Source: Prorocentrum cordatum
Taxonomy: Eukaryota > Sar > Dinophyceae > Prorocentrales > Prorocentraceae
Direction of reading: 5' to 3'
Assembly: GCA_963575745.1 (NCBI GenBank)
Contig: CAUYUJ010014271.1
Location: forward strand, 393,320 to 457,319
DNA: 64,000 bases
Shown here: in pieces, positions 44,063-54,802 of the stretch
How the letters are laid out: each line of letters begins with the position of its first letter
Numbering within the stretch: position 1 is the first letter of the stretch
Notes under the pieces: generated by a model
The model's input: only the letters and a program-made list of their open reading frames with translations
What the model was told of the DNA's origin: nothing
Databases searched by the model: none
Made by a program: the position numbers and the translations under genes

Positions 44063-45645
44063 ATCCCCCTGCCCCTCAACTACCAGGAAGCTGAGCTCCA
44101 GGAGAGGGTGGGGACCAACCTGCTGGTTAACCCTCCTTGGCGCTGCCAAAGCCTAAAGCCGTGACAGCATGTGCCACGAGCGGCGAGCGTATCCGTATCG
44201 CCCACGCGGTCTGGATTCCAGGGCGCGATCCCGCGGACACGCGATCGCAGCCTGGCCCGCGAGGCCGCGGATGCGGAGATGTCGTTCGCCCACCAGAAAG
44301 CCGCTTCGGCCTCGCAAATGCCTCCTTGCAGTAGTCCGCATGAGCGGCCCACCGCGCGGTGCGCCCGCACCCTGGGCCTCCCCCGAGCAGCACGAAGCAT
44401 CCAAACCAGCAAGCCAACATCCTTCGAGGGGGAACCTGAGTGTAGAAGGAGAACAAAAACGCCATAAACATAAACTTTTGGCGCTCCGCTCGAGTTCCTC
44501 CCCTGACGTTGCCTCCTGGTCTTCGGGTCACTCTAACTCGGCTCCCCGGCGTCTGTTCGGGACGGTCCAGGCACCCCCGAAACGCTCTCGGCGAGGCGCC
44601 CCCGCTGGAAGGCACCCCGAGGCTGCAAAGCTGCCGAGGGCCGACGAAATCGCCTGAAAACCTCGAACCTCGAAAGCCTATTCCCCTGACGTTGCCCCTG
44701 ATCAATCAGGGATTCGGAATCCGCCGATCAATCACTGGAACTCTCCTGGGGTGTGTTCTGCCCTCAGATCTTGGCGTGGCCACATGGGCGCCACAGGACG
44801 AACAAAAATCTCAAGGAGGCAAAAGCCCGATCCTCGAACCTCGAGCCTCTGAACTCTGAACACCCTAGAAGACTCGTGCATAATAAGCTTACGAGTGTTG
44901 TTTTCGGTGCTGGCGTGGTCGGCGCTATTCGAATGCTAACATGCGATGTTCGGCCCAGACGCAGTGATATCAAAACACGACAACCCCCTCACATCATTAA
45001 AGAAACCGATGTCTCACAAGTGTCCGAACTATCGAGCGCCGAGATGTTAAACGGCGTGTCGATGTGGCAGGCTCAACAACCCTTAACCCATCAAATCTTG
45101 CCATCTCTGGTGAGGCCGATTTTTACTTCCGCCGAGCTTCCGCCGAACTTCCTGCCGCTTCCGCCGGCAGAGGCGGCCTCGTCTTGCTTCCGCCGTCTTC
45201 GGCCGAGGACGAGGCATCAACTCCTTCAGATCCTGGGAGGGAGTTCCATTCTTGAATGCCTCATGCAATTTTGGCGAGGCTTGGCTGACCCGGGCCAGCG
45301 CTGACCTGGATCAGCGCGCCCCCGACATGCAAACAAACTGGACGGGGTCCAACCAAACAGTTTTTGGATGTATGTTGCGGGGTCCCTCGCGACCTCGGGC
45401 CCCAGGACGCGCCGTTACAGCCGTCCGCGGCGTCGTGACCCGCCCCCCCGGAAAAAGAAAGGTGTCCTGCCCGACGTGGTGCAAGTTTCCCAGCGCATTT
45501 TCGGCAGCACGACAACAGCTGAGCACGCGGCGCGGCGTTCGCAGCGTTTTTCCGAGCATGCTGTATGCATTGTGTTGTAGCTTCAGGTGCAGTCTTCCTT
45601 GCATCGGCCGAGCCTAGTCCGCGCACCGCGCGGCGTTCGACGCAC
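44063..45645. other. No recognised gene; contains a CTTCCGCCG dispersed repeat
   Basis: At about 45128-45240 a CTTCCGCCGAGCTTCCGCCG-type stretch leads to GACGAG and CAACTCCTTC. The same order occurs at about 53307-53425. Other open frames are not recognised. Confidence 0.5.
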
Positions 45646-45910
45646 CAGCACCAGCACCCGTGCCAGAACCAGCACCAGTCCCAGCACAGGGTACCAGTAC
45701 CACAGTACCAGTGGCAGTGCCAGTGGCAGTACCAGTACCAGTGCCAGTGCCAGTGCCGGTGCCAGCACCAGTCCCAGTACAAGGGAGGAGGAGGAGGAGG
45801 AGGAGGAGGAGGAGGAGGAGGAGGAGGAGGAGGAGGAGGAGGAGGAGGAGGAGGAGGAGGAGGAGTCCCAGTGCAAGGTGCCAGTGCCAGTGCCAGTGCT
45901 CCTGCCCGAG
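45645..45910. repeat. (CCAGTG/CCAGTA)n split by (GGA)n
   Basis: Hexamers CCAGTA, CCAGTG and CCAGCA run from about 45645 to 45780. A pure GGA tract (45784-45864) interrupts, and CCAGTG resumes to about 45900. Confidence 0.9.
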
Positions 45911-46079
45911 GCCCCACCCCCCTGCGGCTCCAGCAGCGGCGCGCCCTCCGCGACGGCCGCCGGCGCCCCCCTCGGGGGCCTCACACAGCAGGGGCGCGGG
46001 CGCCGCCCCCCCGCGCGCGGGCGCGCAGGGGGCGCCGCGCCCTCGCTCGCACCGCCGGGGGGGGGCGGCCGTCGTCCTC

Positions 46080-46360
46080 GTCCTCGGCGTCGTGGTCGTG
46101 GCCGCCGCCGCCGTCGTCGGTCGGTTGTCGGTCGGTCGTCGGCCGGTGGCCGGTCGGTCGGCCGTCGGCCGTCGGTCGTCGGTCGTCGGTCGTCGTCGTC
46201 CGTCTTTGACGTCGTCGTCGTCGTCGTCGTCGTCGGTCGTCGGTCGTCGTCCGCCGTCGTCGTCGTCAGCGTCGTCGTCGTCGTCGCCGCCGCCGCCGCA
46301 TCCGTCATCCTCGCCCTCGTAATCTTATTCGGCGTCGTCGTCGTCGTCGTCGTCGTGACG
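46080..46360. repeat. (GTC)n and GTCGGTC repeats
   Basis: CGTCGTCGT runs mixed with CGGTCGTCGGTCG units, giving poly-Val, poly-Arg, poly-Ser and poly-Asp/Thr frames. Confidence 0.9.
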
Positions 46361-47330
46361 GTCGTCTTCGCGGCCACGCGATGCGCGAAAATCTTCGCGC
46401 CGTCTCGCCGCCCCCTGGGGAAGGGTTGCTGCTTTGGCCCAGACGGCGACGCTCGAAGCACGGATATCTTCGCGCCCCTCGGGGTGGCCTAGGCGTCGTG
46501 GTCGTCCTCGTCGTCATCCTATGTTGATGTTCAGTCCCGGCGGTGTTCCCCCGATCTCAGCATCCAGGGGCGGCTTTCGGGCCGCGGGGTGATCAAAGAG
46601 GGGCCCGGGTCGGAAACCTGCCCCTGGGGAAGGGGCCAGGGCCTCCCAGGCCAGGTGGTCGTGGTGGCCGCGATCGCCCAGCTTCGTGCATCGCGCCCCG
46701 GCATGCACAATGCGCGGTCATCTGTGCGCCCCTGGCCGCGATGCGCGGAGTGCGATAATCTTCGTACCCCTGGGGGGGACCTGGGTGGTGTTGATAGTCT
46801 TCGTCGTCGTGGTCGTCATGGTTCCTACCTCTGCACTGTACCCGCGAACTCCCCGCAGGTGCCTGCGGGTTCGCTTTGCAAGACGATGCCGCTGCCGACA
46901 TTGCGGGGATGCCCAGATCTTGGAGGCGCGCATAAGTGGGTGGCGCGAGGCGGTGACCTTCTGAGAAGGCGGGGGGGGGGGGGCTGCTCAGAAGGCAGGG
47001 ACCTCCCCAGAAGGGCCCCGAGGCTTCTGAGAAGGCTCCTTGGACGCGTGGAGGGCTTCGAAGGAGCCCCCGGTATGCTAAGAAGCGCCCCGCCCTCTGA
47101 GAAGACCGCTCCCCCTCGCGCCACCCGAAATGTGCGCGCCGCCGGGAACTGGCAGCGGGGCGGGCAAACCAAACAGGCACAGGCGCCATCTTCGCACTCC
47201 CGCCTCCCACGAGGCACCACATCCTAGCTCTCCGATCGAGAAGGAGCAGCAGCGGGAAGCCAAACAGACGCAGGCGCCATCCTCGCACGCGCGCCTCCCA
47301 CGAGACATCCTCGGTCTCCGATCTGCTGGG
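46361..47330. repeat. Degenerate repeats and a 92-bp tandem duplication
   Basis: GATGCGCGAAAATCTTCGCG-like words recur near 46380 and 46740. CTTCTGAGAAGGC words recur at 46960-47105. ACAGGCGCCATCTTCGCACT (about 47175) and ACGCAGGCGCCATCCTCGCA (about 47267) mark a tandem pair ending in CGCCTCCCACGAG. Confidence 0.6.
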
Positions 47331-47689
47331 GACATGCCCTCGAGGTTCCTCGCGTGGCGCGCGGCCCTCCGTCGCGGGAGTGTTGTCGACGCTCGTGGAT
47401 CAGATCAAAATGCGCTGAGAACATGGTGAGAGCCAGGCGAACAAATCGCACGCGTTCCAACAACACGCGTTCCTGCACCCCTCTGCATGTAGCCCGCTCC
47501 GGAAACCCTGGGCCTCAAAACCTTGCCAATCCTTGGAGGGGGCCAACCGTTGCTTCCGCCGGCGGAGGCGCCCCCACTTCACTTCAGGCGTTTCACTTCC
47601 GCTGCCTTCCCACTCGAAAGCGAGGCCCTTTTTGGAGCGGCGGGAGCCACCAGGAGCGCTGAGCCCTCGACGCGCCCGAAGAGGCTGTT

Positions 47690-48650
47690 CCCCACCGGTC
47701 GTGCTTCTCAGTCATCGCGTCGTTGAGCTGCCTGGTGTAGTTCGAGGTCTCCTGCGGTCGCTCTCTTCGGGCGACGAGATCTAATGCACATCTCGCCGCC
47801 CGGTCTCTGCCACCATTCGGCCGAGGCTCTCGATGAAGAGCAAAAAAGCAATCGGAAAAATCTCCCCATGGAGATCTGGCCATGAGGCTGATGCCTGCGC
47901 TTGTTCCCTGACGGGTTGACCATAAACCGTAAGCGGGTGAATTGAGCCTGCTCTGGTTGTTGATCTTCCACCATGAGCCGCGGATAACATGAAGACCGGG
48001 ATGGGAGCCCACTGTGCGCATACCCCTGTGTTTTCCGTGACCACCGGGGAAACCAGGGTCAGCGCTGTCATCGCCAGAACATGAACCTAATCGATAAAGG
48101 CACCATTCGTGCAATCGGCACAGCAGCGGAAAATGAAGAAATGTTCAATGGCCATCCGGCCGGGCTGATGCAGAGCATGTCCTTCATTGCGACACACTTC
48201 TGCACTTCTGCATCGATCGGTGTACCTGCATGGTACGTCAACTCTAAGCAATGTGACAGACTATTGCTGCTCGAATTGGCACGCGTGGTGACAACAAGAC
48301 GGGCGAGTAGAGGCGCCGCCAGTGTGGCGAACGCCAGAGCGGAGAACCTGCATGGAGAATCGGCGAACTGAGTGTGCAGCTGCCAGACAAGGGGACCTTC
48401 TTCAAATGGGCAATTCGCGCGGTCACCCCAATCTCCTACTGGCACGCTTGGGCGATCCAGCGGTAGTAACGTGAGCAAGTCTAGCCTTGCCGCCGATCAC
48501 TTGTTGTTAGACTCTCTGTTACATTACCCGGCGACGTACCCAACCCATCGGCAACAGTTGGCCGTAGCAGTGTGCCCGCTTCACGCGGATGATCACATGA
48601 CACGGATAGAAAGTTGCGATGACAGCTAAATGTAGGGCTCACGCGTTCCA
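47690..48650. other. Lower-GC island, no gene recognised
   Basis: Composition drops to near balanced GC and no tandem repeat is present. Open frames of 85-170 codons exist on both strands, for example a plus frame starting MNLIDKGTIRAIGTAAENEE at 48081. I recognise none. It could be an old transposon piece, an exon-containing segment or foreign DNA. Confidence 0.35.
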
Positions 48651-48689
48651 CGGTGCACGAGGAGTTGTTCAATGATGCAGCGCCCTAGA

Positions 48690-50240
48690 GTGGTGCCTTG
48701 CGTATGACACCTCTGCGCTTGGCCACGAAAATGGCGACGGTTGCGCAGGTGGCAACATCTCCCGGGAGCCGCGAGGTCTGAAATGGATGCGCGTTCAACA
48801 TCGCTGCGCTGGGCCTCCCACGAGCCCACGACAGTGGCGACGGTTGCGCAGGTGGCAGCAAACCCAGGGAGCGGCGAGGTCTCGGCTGGATCTGTGAAAC
48901 GCACCACTGCGCTGGGCTTCGCGGAAGCCCACGAACGTGGCAACGGTTGCCCAGGTGGCAGCACCCCAAAGGAGCTGCGAGGTCTAGTCTGGACGTGCGT
49001 ATGGCATCACAGCGCTGGACTTCCCCAGCGCCCACGAGAGTGGCAAAGGTTGGGCAGGTGGCAGCACCCACCACGGAGCCGCGAGGTCTAGTTTGGACGT
49101 GCGTACGACACCTCTGAGCTGGACCTCCCAGGAGCCCACGACAGCGGCAACGGTTGCGCAAGTGAAAGCACCCCCAGGGAGCCGCGAGGTTTATTCTGAC
49201 CGTGCGCAGGCATGACACCACTCAGATGGGGTCCCCAAGAAGCCCGCGACAGTGGCGACGGTTGCGCATTTGGCAGCACACCCAGGGAGCCGCGAGGTCT
49301 AGGCTGAATTTGCATACGAAAACACTCCGCTGGGCCTCCTAAGGAGCCAACGACATTTGCGACAAATGCGAAGGTGGTAGCAACCCCCAGGGAGCCGCGA
49401 AGTCTGATCTGGATGCACGTGTGGCACCACTGCGCTGGGCCTCCCAGGAGCCCACGACAAGGGCAACGATTGCGCAGGTGGCAGCACCCCCAGGGAGCTG
49501 CGAGGTCTAGACTGAGTTTGCATGCGAAGCCACTCCGCTGGGCTCGCAGGAGCCCATGAAAGTGGTGACGAATGCGCAAGTGGCAGCAGCCCCAGGGAAC
49601 TGCGAAGTCTGATTTGGATGCGCGTAAACCACACTTGCGCTGGTCCTCGCAAGCGCCCATGAACATGGAGACCGTTGCGCAAGTGGCAGCACCCCCAGGG
49701 ATCCGCGAAGCCTAGCCTAGATGTGAGTATGACACCTCTGCGCTCGGCCTCCCAGGAGCCCGCAGACAATAGCGAGAATTGCTCAGGTGCCCCCCCGCCC
49801 GGGAACCGCGAGGTCGAGTCTGGATTTGCGTATGACACCACTCCGCTGGGTCCTCCAGGAGCCCACGAAGGTGGCGACAATTGCGCGACTGACACCACAC
49901 CCAGGGAGCCGCGAGGTCTAGGCTGGATTCGGGTATGACAGCACTGCGCTGGGCCTCCCATGAGCCCGCGAAAACGGCGACGCATGCGCAGGTGGCAGCC
50001 TCCCCAAGGACCCGCAAGGTCTGATCTGGATGCGCGTGTGTCACCGTTGCGCTGGACCCCCCAGGGGCCCGCGAACGTGGCGACGGTTGCGCAGGTGGCA
50101 ACACCCCCAGGAGAACCGCGCGGACTTGTCTGGATGTGAGTCTGACACCACAGCGCTGCGCTTGCCATGAGACCACACAAGGGGCCACAACTGCGCAGGT
50201 GCGGCAATCACATGGAGCCGCGAGGGAGGAGGGGAGGTAC
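48690..50240. repeat. About 104-bp minisatellite, about 15 copies
   Basis: Units contain CGACGGTTGCGCAGGTGGCA, then AGCACCCCCAGGGAGCCGCG, AGGTCTAG and TGCGCTGGGCCTCCCAGGAG. Unit starts fall every 100-110 bp from about 48727 to 50180. Frames of 100-300 codons are repeat-derived. Confidence 0.92.
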
Positions 50241-50399
50241 GCGAGAAGCAAGTCGGAAGTAGGATGCTGGAGGAAGGAACAAGAGAGAGGCGGGAGGAGG
50301 ACGGAGACCACCATAGTCTATGCAGACAAAGGGCCCTAACATATGCAATTGTGAATATCGGATTGGGTGTACCGCCTGCGGCCGAGCTGGTGTATGCCG

Positions 50400-51720
50400 T
50401 AAATGGGTGGGGGGGCGCGTGCGGCCGCGGCCACTGGGGTCTTCGGTGGAGCTCCCTACGGGGACACGAAGCGCTGCACCGGGCGTGGGAGAGGTGCATG
50501 CGGCCGCGGCCTATGGGGTCTTCGGTGGAGCTCCCTGTTTGGGCCGCGGAACGCTGTACTGGGTGGAGGGGGGCGCATGCGGACCCTCCCACCAGGACCT
50601 TCGGTGGAGCCCCCTGATGAAACCGCGAAGCGCTGCACTTGGTGGGGGGGACGCCTGCGGACCCTCCCACGGGGGGCCTTCGATGGAGCTCCCTGCGAGG
50701 ACACCAAGCGCTGCACGGTAGGTGGTGAGCACATGCGAACGCTACCCCCGGTGGAGCTCTCAATGGGCCACGAAACGCTGTACTGGATGGAGGAGACGCA
50801 TGCGGACCATCCCACTAGGGCCGTCGGTGGAACTCCCTATAGGGCAGCGAAGCGCTGTACTGGGTGGCAGACACGCATGCCGACCCTGCCACTGGGGCCT
50901 TCGGTGAAGCACCCGATGGGCCACGAAATGTTGTACTGGATCGGGGAGACGCATGCGGACAGTGCAAATGGAGCCTTCGGTGGGGCTTCCTATAAGCCAC
51001 GGAGCGTTGCACTGGGTGGGTGGAACGCATGCGGACCCTTCCAGCGGGGTCTTCGGTGGAGCTCCCTGTGCGCCGCGAAACGCTGTACTGGGTGGGGGCA
51101 CGCATGCTGACCCTCCCACTGGTGCCTTCGGTGGAGCTCCCGATGGGCCACGAAGCGCTGTACTGGGTGGGGGAGACGCATGTGGACCTTCCCACTGGGG
51201 CGCTGTACTGGGTGGGGGAGACGCATGTGGACCTTTCCACTGGTGCCTTCGGTGGAGCTCCCTATTGGGCCACGAATCGTTGTACTGGGTGGGGAGGCGC
51301 ATGTGAACCCTGCCGCTAGGACCTTCGGTTGAGCCCCCTGTGCGCCACGAAACGCTGTACTGGGTGGGGGAGATGCATGTATGCCTGCCCACGGAGGTTT
51401 CGGTGGAACTCCAGATGGGCCACGAAACGTTGTACTGGGTGGGGGAGACGCATGTGGACCTTGCCACTGGGGCCTTCGGTTGCACTGGGCGGGGGACACG
51501 CATGGGAACCCTGCCACTGGCGCCTCCGGTTGAGCCCCCGTATGGGCCTCGACCCGTTGCACTGGGTGGGGGAGACGCGTGTGGACCTTGCCACTGAGGC
51601 TTTCGTGGAGCTCCCATGGGGGCACAAAACGTAGTGCTGGGTGGGGGAGGCGCATGTGAGCCCTGCCACTGGGGCCTTCGGTGGAGCCCCCTATGGGCCA
51701 CGAAACGTGTGAAAGGTGTA
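50400..51720. repeat. About 80-bp minisatellite, about 17 copies (family B)
   Basis: Units contain GGGGCCTTCGGTGGAGCTCC, then ATGGGCCACGAAACGCTGTA, CTGGGTGGG and AGACGCATGCGGACC. The same family forms 54060-54540 and 60340-61340. Confidence 0.92.
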
Positions 51721-51724
51721 CCGA

Positions 51725-51860
51725 ACAGGTTGACATGCGGAGGGCAGAGGCAGGGATTGGAGGAGGCAGGAGGGGGCAGAGGAGGGAGGGAGACGCGGGG
51801 AACTGTCTCTTCAAAACGAGGACCCAACACCACAGGATGGTTTGGAAAAACGAGTACCCA
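51725..51860. repeat. Array tail, copy 1
   Basis: GACATGCGGAGGGCAGAGGC followed by a GGAGG-rich part and CCCAACACCACAGGATGGTT. The same tail follows family B arrays at 60184-60325 and 61345-61445. Confidence 0.75.
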
Positions 51861-52067
51861 CCGTAGAAGGGTTGAAGACAAGACCTCCCGGTGCTCCACC
51901 CCTCCCGCCTCACCAGTCGAGAGGATTGCTGGCGACCTACCATAAAGCGGCAGTGGCTCTCAAAAAGTTTCGGCGGCCGCTCTGTGAGACCGAACGGCTC
52001 CAGCCACGAGCGACGGCTCGACGGCATCCTCCATGTCATGCGCCAGGCCAGGGACCGGTCCGGTGGG

Positions 52068-52314
52068 TTAGGCGAGGAGCTTCTCCTCGATCGACCTGAG
52101 GATGTCGAGCCCCTTGGCCTGAGCCCCAACGAAGCTGTCGACGGGCTGGCCCGATCTGGGCTCGAACAGGAATACCGCTGGCACCCTGCTGAAGCCGAGC
52201 TGGTCCAAGAAGTGCCGGTGCTCGAGCACGTTGACCCTGAGCACCTGGACGCGGTCGCCGAAGTAGTCGGCGAAGGCGTCCAGCACCTCGTCCAGGCGCC
52301 TGCACGAGGGGCAC
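52068..52314 (-). CDS. Thioredoxin-domain exon (C-terminal part)
   Basis: The minus-strand frame reads CPSCRRLDEVLDAFADYFGD, RVQVLRVNVLEHRHFLDQLG, FSRVPAVFLFEPRSG and DILRSIEEKLLA, then TAA at 52068. CPSC is a CxxC redox centre, VLRVNV fits the second strand pair, and RVPAVFLF holds the cis-proline before the C-terminal strands. The N-terminal strand and helix and the usual Trp before Cys are absent. An AG acceptor (CTCCTGCCAG just upstream) with phase 1 would restore TG|G TGC, that is W-C, from a missing exon. The upstream exon was not found. It could be the last exon of a real gene or a captured fragment; flanking satellites favour the latter. Function inferred: thiol-disulfide exchange. 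Confidence 0.65.
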
Positions 52315-52603
52315 CTGGCAGGAGGGCGACAAGTCCACGCCGCCATCGAGATCGGGGGGGCACTTTCGCCCGAGGGAGGTGACTCCGAGCTTGGTGTGCG
52401 AGGATGCTCTTCGGAGTGCAGCCTCGGTCGACGGCCGACGTGACGGGGGGCCTGCCCGCTGGAGGAGCTGGGCCCCGATCGTGGCAGTGGTGGTGGCAAG
52501 AGCTGGGGCTGCGCACAGACAGCCCCCAGAGGTAGTCTGGGCTGGCCCCAGCAGGCCCCCACTGCGTAGCCCAGGGCGGTCCCAGTGCAGTCATCGTGCC
52601 ACC

Positions 52604-52718
52604 ACAGGGAACGCCGAACAAGGAGCGAATGGGCTTCTCTGGCCACTGCGAGCCTCGGCCGCGAGTAGTCTCCACTACCCGAATCTGGGGAACGGCCTGA
52701 AATTCTGAAAACCAGAGC
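52604..52718. repeat. Dispersed repeat R3, copy 2 of 3
   Basis: GGAACGCCGAACAAGGAGCG, GGGCTTCTCTGGCCACTGCG, AGCCTCGGCC and GGGGAACGGCC in the same order as at 11060-11185. Confidence 0.65.
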
Positions 52719-52759
52719 CTCTCCCGAGCCCGAAGCGGTCCGTATCTCGCGGTCTCCAC

Positions 52760-53440
52760 TGTGCCCCAGGCCTAAGGCGCGGAACGCCCTGGAACTCGGC
52801 GCTGGAGGCGCCGCTGGGTCCCGAGACCGTCCGAGACTGGCGGCAGCTGGGACTGCACACCAGAAACCAAATTATGAACCAAGATGACGAGGAGAATTAC
52901 CAAAGGACGGGGAGGGAAAAAGAGGAAGAGGCTGATTATGAACGACGGGGGGACGGTGACGAGTAGCAGCGACAGGAACAGCATCGGCAGCAGCAGCAGC
53001 AGCAACGACAGCATGGTATCAGCATGATGTGGAGGAACGAATCGATGAAGGGCGGGGAAAGGATGGAGGGAACTGCATCAAGAACCATATCAATCCTGGT
53101 GCCCAAATCAATGTAAATCGAGGGGGCAATCTTTGTCGCATCGAAATGCTTAAGGCAGAAATGCGTCTACCATTGGCTCGGCTTCGCTCTGCCAGCTCGC
53201 GATGCACTCAAAGGCGTACAGTGGTTCTTCGATGTTACTTAAACTTGATTCGGAGATGGGCGACTTCGGAAACTCTGAACCCAGAAACGCTTCCATCTCC
53301 TAGGGGCGCATTTTCTCTTCCGGCGCCTTCCCCCGAGCTTTCGCCGGCTTCCGCGGCCTCGTTTTGCTTCCGCCGACCTTCCGCCGCCCTCCGCCGCGGA
53401 CGAGATGACAACTCCTTCGATCCTCGAAGGCAAGGTTTTG
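52760..53440. other. No recognised gene; second copy of the CTTCCGCCG repeat
   Basis: A short CAGCAGCAG run lies at about 52988-53005. The part at about 53307-53425 matches 45128-45240 in word order. No coding motif seen. Confidence 0.5.
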
Positions 53441-53450
53441 CGCCCGAGTT

Positions 53451-53537
53451 ATCCGGGGTAACTCGGGTCCGGGGTAACTCGGGCTTGGATTCCCGAAAAG
53501 CGAACCCGAGTTAGCCCTGACCCGAGTTACCCCGGAT
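53451..53537. repeat. 36-bp inverted repeat, about 15-base loop
   Basis: ATCCGGGGTAACTCGGGTCC plus a second GGGGTAACTCGGG form the left arm (53451-53486). CCCGAGTTAGCCCTGACCCG and AGTTACCCCGGAT form the right arm (to 53537). Each arm is itself a tandem pair of GGGGTAACTCGGG. Confidence 0.75.
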
Positions 53538-53539
53538 GA

Positions 53540-54055
53540 TTCGGGGCTCTGACAAGGCCCTCTCACGAGCCTGCCCGCTTAACGCCGCCGGCGACTGCGT
53601 GCTTCCGGGGCGGCCCGCGTGCAGCCCCGGGCCTCCCTGGGCGCCCACTTGCAACCCCTCCGACCTGGGGGCCATGAAGTCCACCAGCACCGGCTTGCCC
53701 TCGCTGAGCGCCGCCTGCGGGTGATCCAGCGATTTTTCTACGACAAACCCTCACAACAACTCAACAAGGATAAAGAAATTCACATGTACAGATCTGCGCG
53801 GACCATCTCTTGCCAGCCCGGCTGGCCGGCCGAAGACTTTGCTTTATGCTGTACGCAGACCCACCCTCTCAGGCGATGAGTTGCGTCCACCGGCAATGAT
53901 TCCTCGATCTCGGTCTCTGGGGCCCGTTGTCGGCACTCGGGGCCCGGGACCATCGACAACGGATCCGGGACGCAACGCTGGGCCTGCGGAAGAGGTCGGG
54001 GCGAGAATCGTCGTTGCGGGTATCACTTTCGGGGGATCTCCTCAAAACGGCCTTG
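53540..54055. other. No recognisable gene
   Basis: Mixed sequence between the hairpin and the family B array; no motif. Confidence 0.4.
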
Positions 54056-54059
54056 AAGC

Positions 54060-54540
54060 ATGCGAAGGTTGTGCCGATATGGGGCGAAGCCGCCATGTGG
54101 GCGCTGCCGCTGGGTCTGTCGGCGGAGCCCACTATGGGGCCACGAAGCGCGCGAGAGGTGCGCCGCAACGGGGCGGGCCCTCCACTGGGGCCTTAAGTGG
54201 AACTCCCCACGAATCGCTGTAGTGAGCAGGGGGAATGCATGCGAACACCGCCACTGGGGCCTTCGGTGGAGCTCCCTGTACGCCACGACACGTTGTGCTG
54301 CTGGGTGGGGGAGACGCACGTGGACACCGCTATTGTAGCCTGAGGAGAAGCTTCCCATGCGGCCACGAAGCGCTGTGTTGGGTGCGGGAGACTCACGTGG
54401 ACACCGCCACTGTAGCCTGAACTGAAGCTCCCTATGGGGCCACGAAACGAAATGCTGAGTGGGGGGACGCATGTGGCCGCCGCCACTGGGGCCTTAGGTG
54501 GAGCTCCGCATGGGGCCATGAAGAGCTGTGCTGGGTGTGC
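54060..54540. repeat. Family B minisatellite, about six copies
   Basis: Units contain ACTGGGGCCTTCGGTGGAGC, TCCCTATGGGGCCACGAA and a CGCATGTGG-like word at about 79-bp spacing. Related to 50400-51720 and 60340-61340. Confidence 0.88.
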
Positions 54541-54802
54541 TGAAGTAATGCCGATTGTGATGGCCACGGCGAGGATTGCTGTGGCAATGAAGCTGATGAC
54601 GACAATGGCGATGCTGATGATGATGATGATGTGATGACGACGATGGTGGTGGTGATGATGATGGTAATGGTGATGATGACGTCGGTTAGTTTGCTGATGC
54701 TGATGCTGATGCTGCTGATGATGATGGTGCTGCTGATGATGCTGCTGATGCTTAGAATTATGGTGATGACGATTATGATGAATCTGCTTCTGATGATGAT
54801 GA
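54541..54802. repeat. GAT-rich microsatellite, left flank of the LINE
   Basis: Imperfect GATGAT, GCTGAT and GGTGAT repeat. The pure GAT repeat on the other side of the LINE (60030-60183) suggests one tract split by the insertion. Confidence 0.85.

Noticed and set aside
43721-44164. Open frames crossing the N gap
   Set aside because: The translation includes 100 unknown bases between simple repeats.
45583-46492. Open frames of about 300 codons on both strands
   Set aside because: Built from CCAGTG, GGA and GTC simple repeats; no conserved domain.
49299-50207. 302-codon minus-strand frame with repeated Cys-His words
   Set aside because: The apparent zinc-finger-like spacing (CHLRNR, CATCAT) is simply the 104-bp satellite unit read through.
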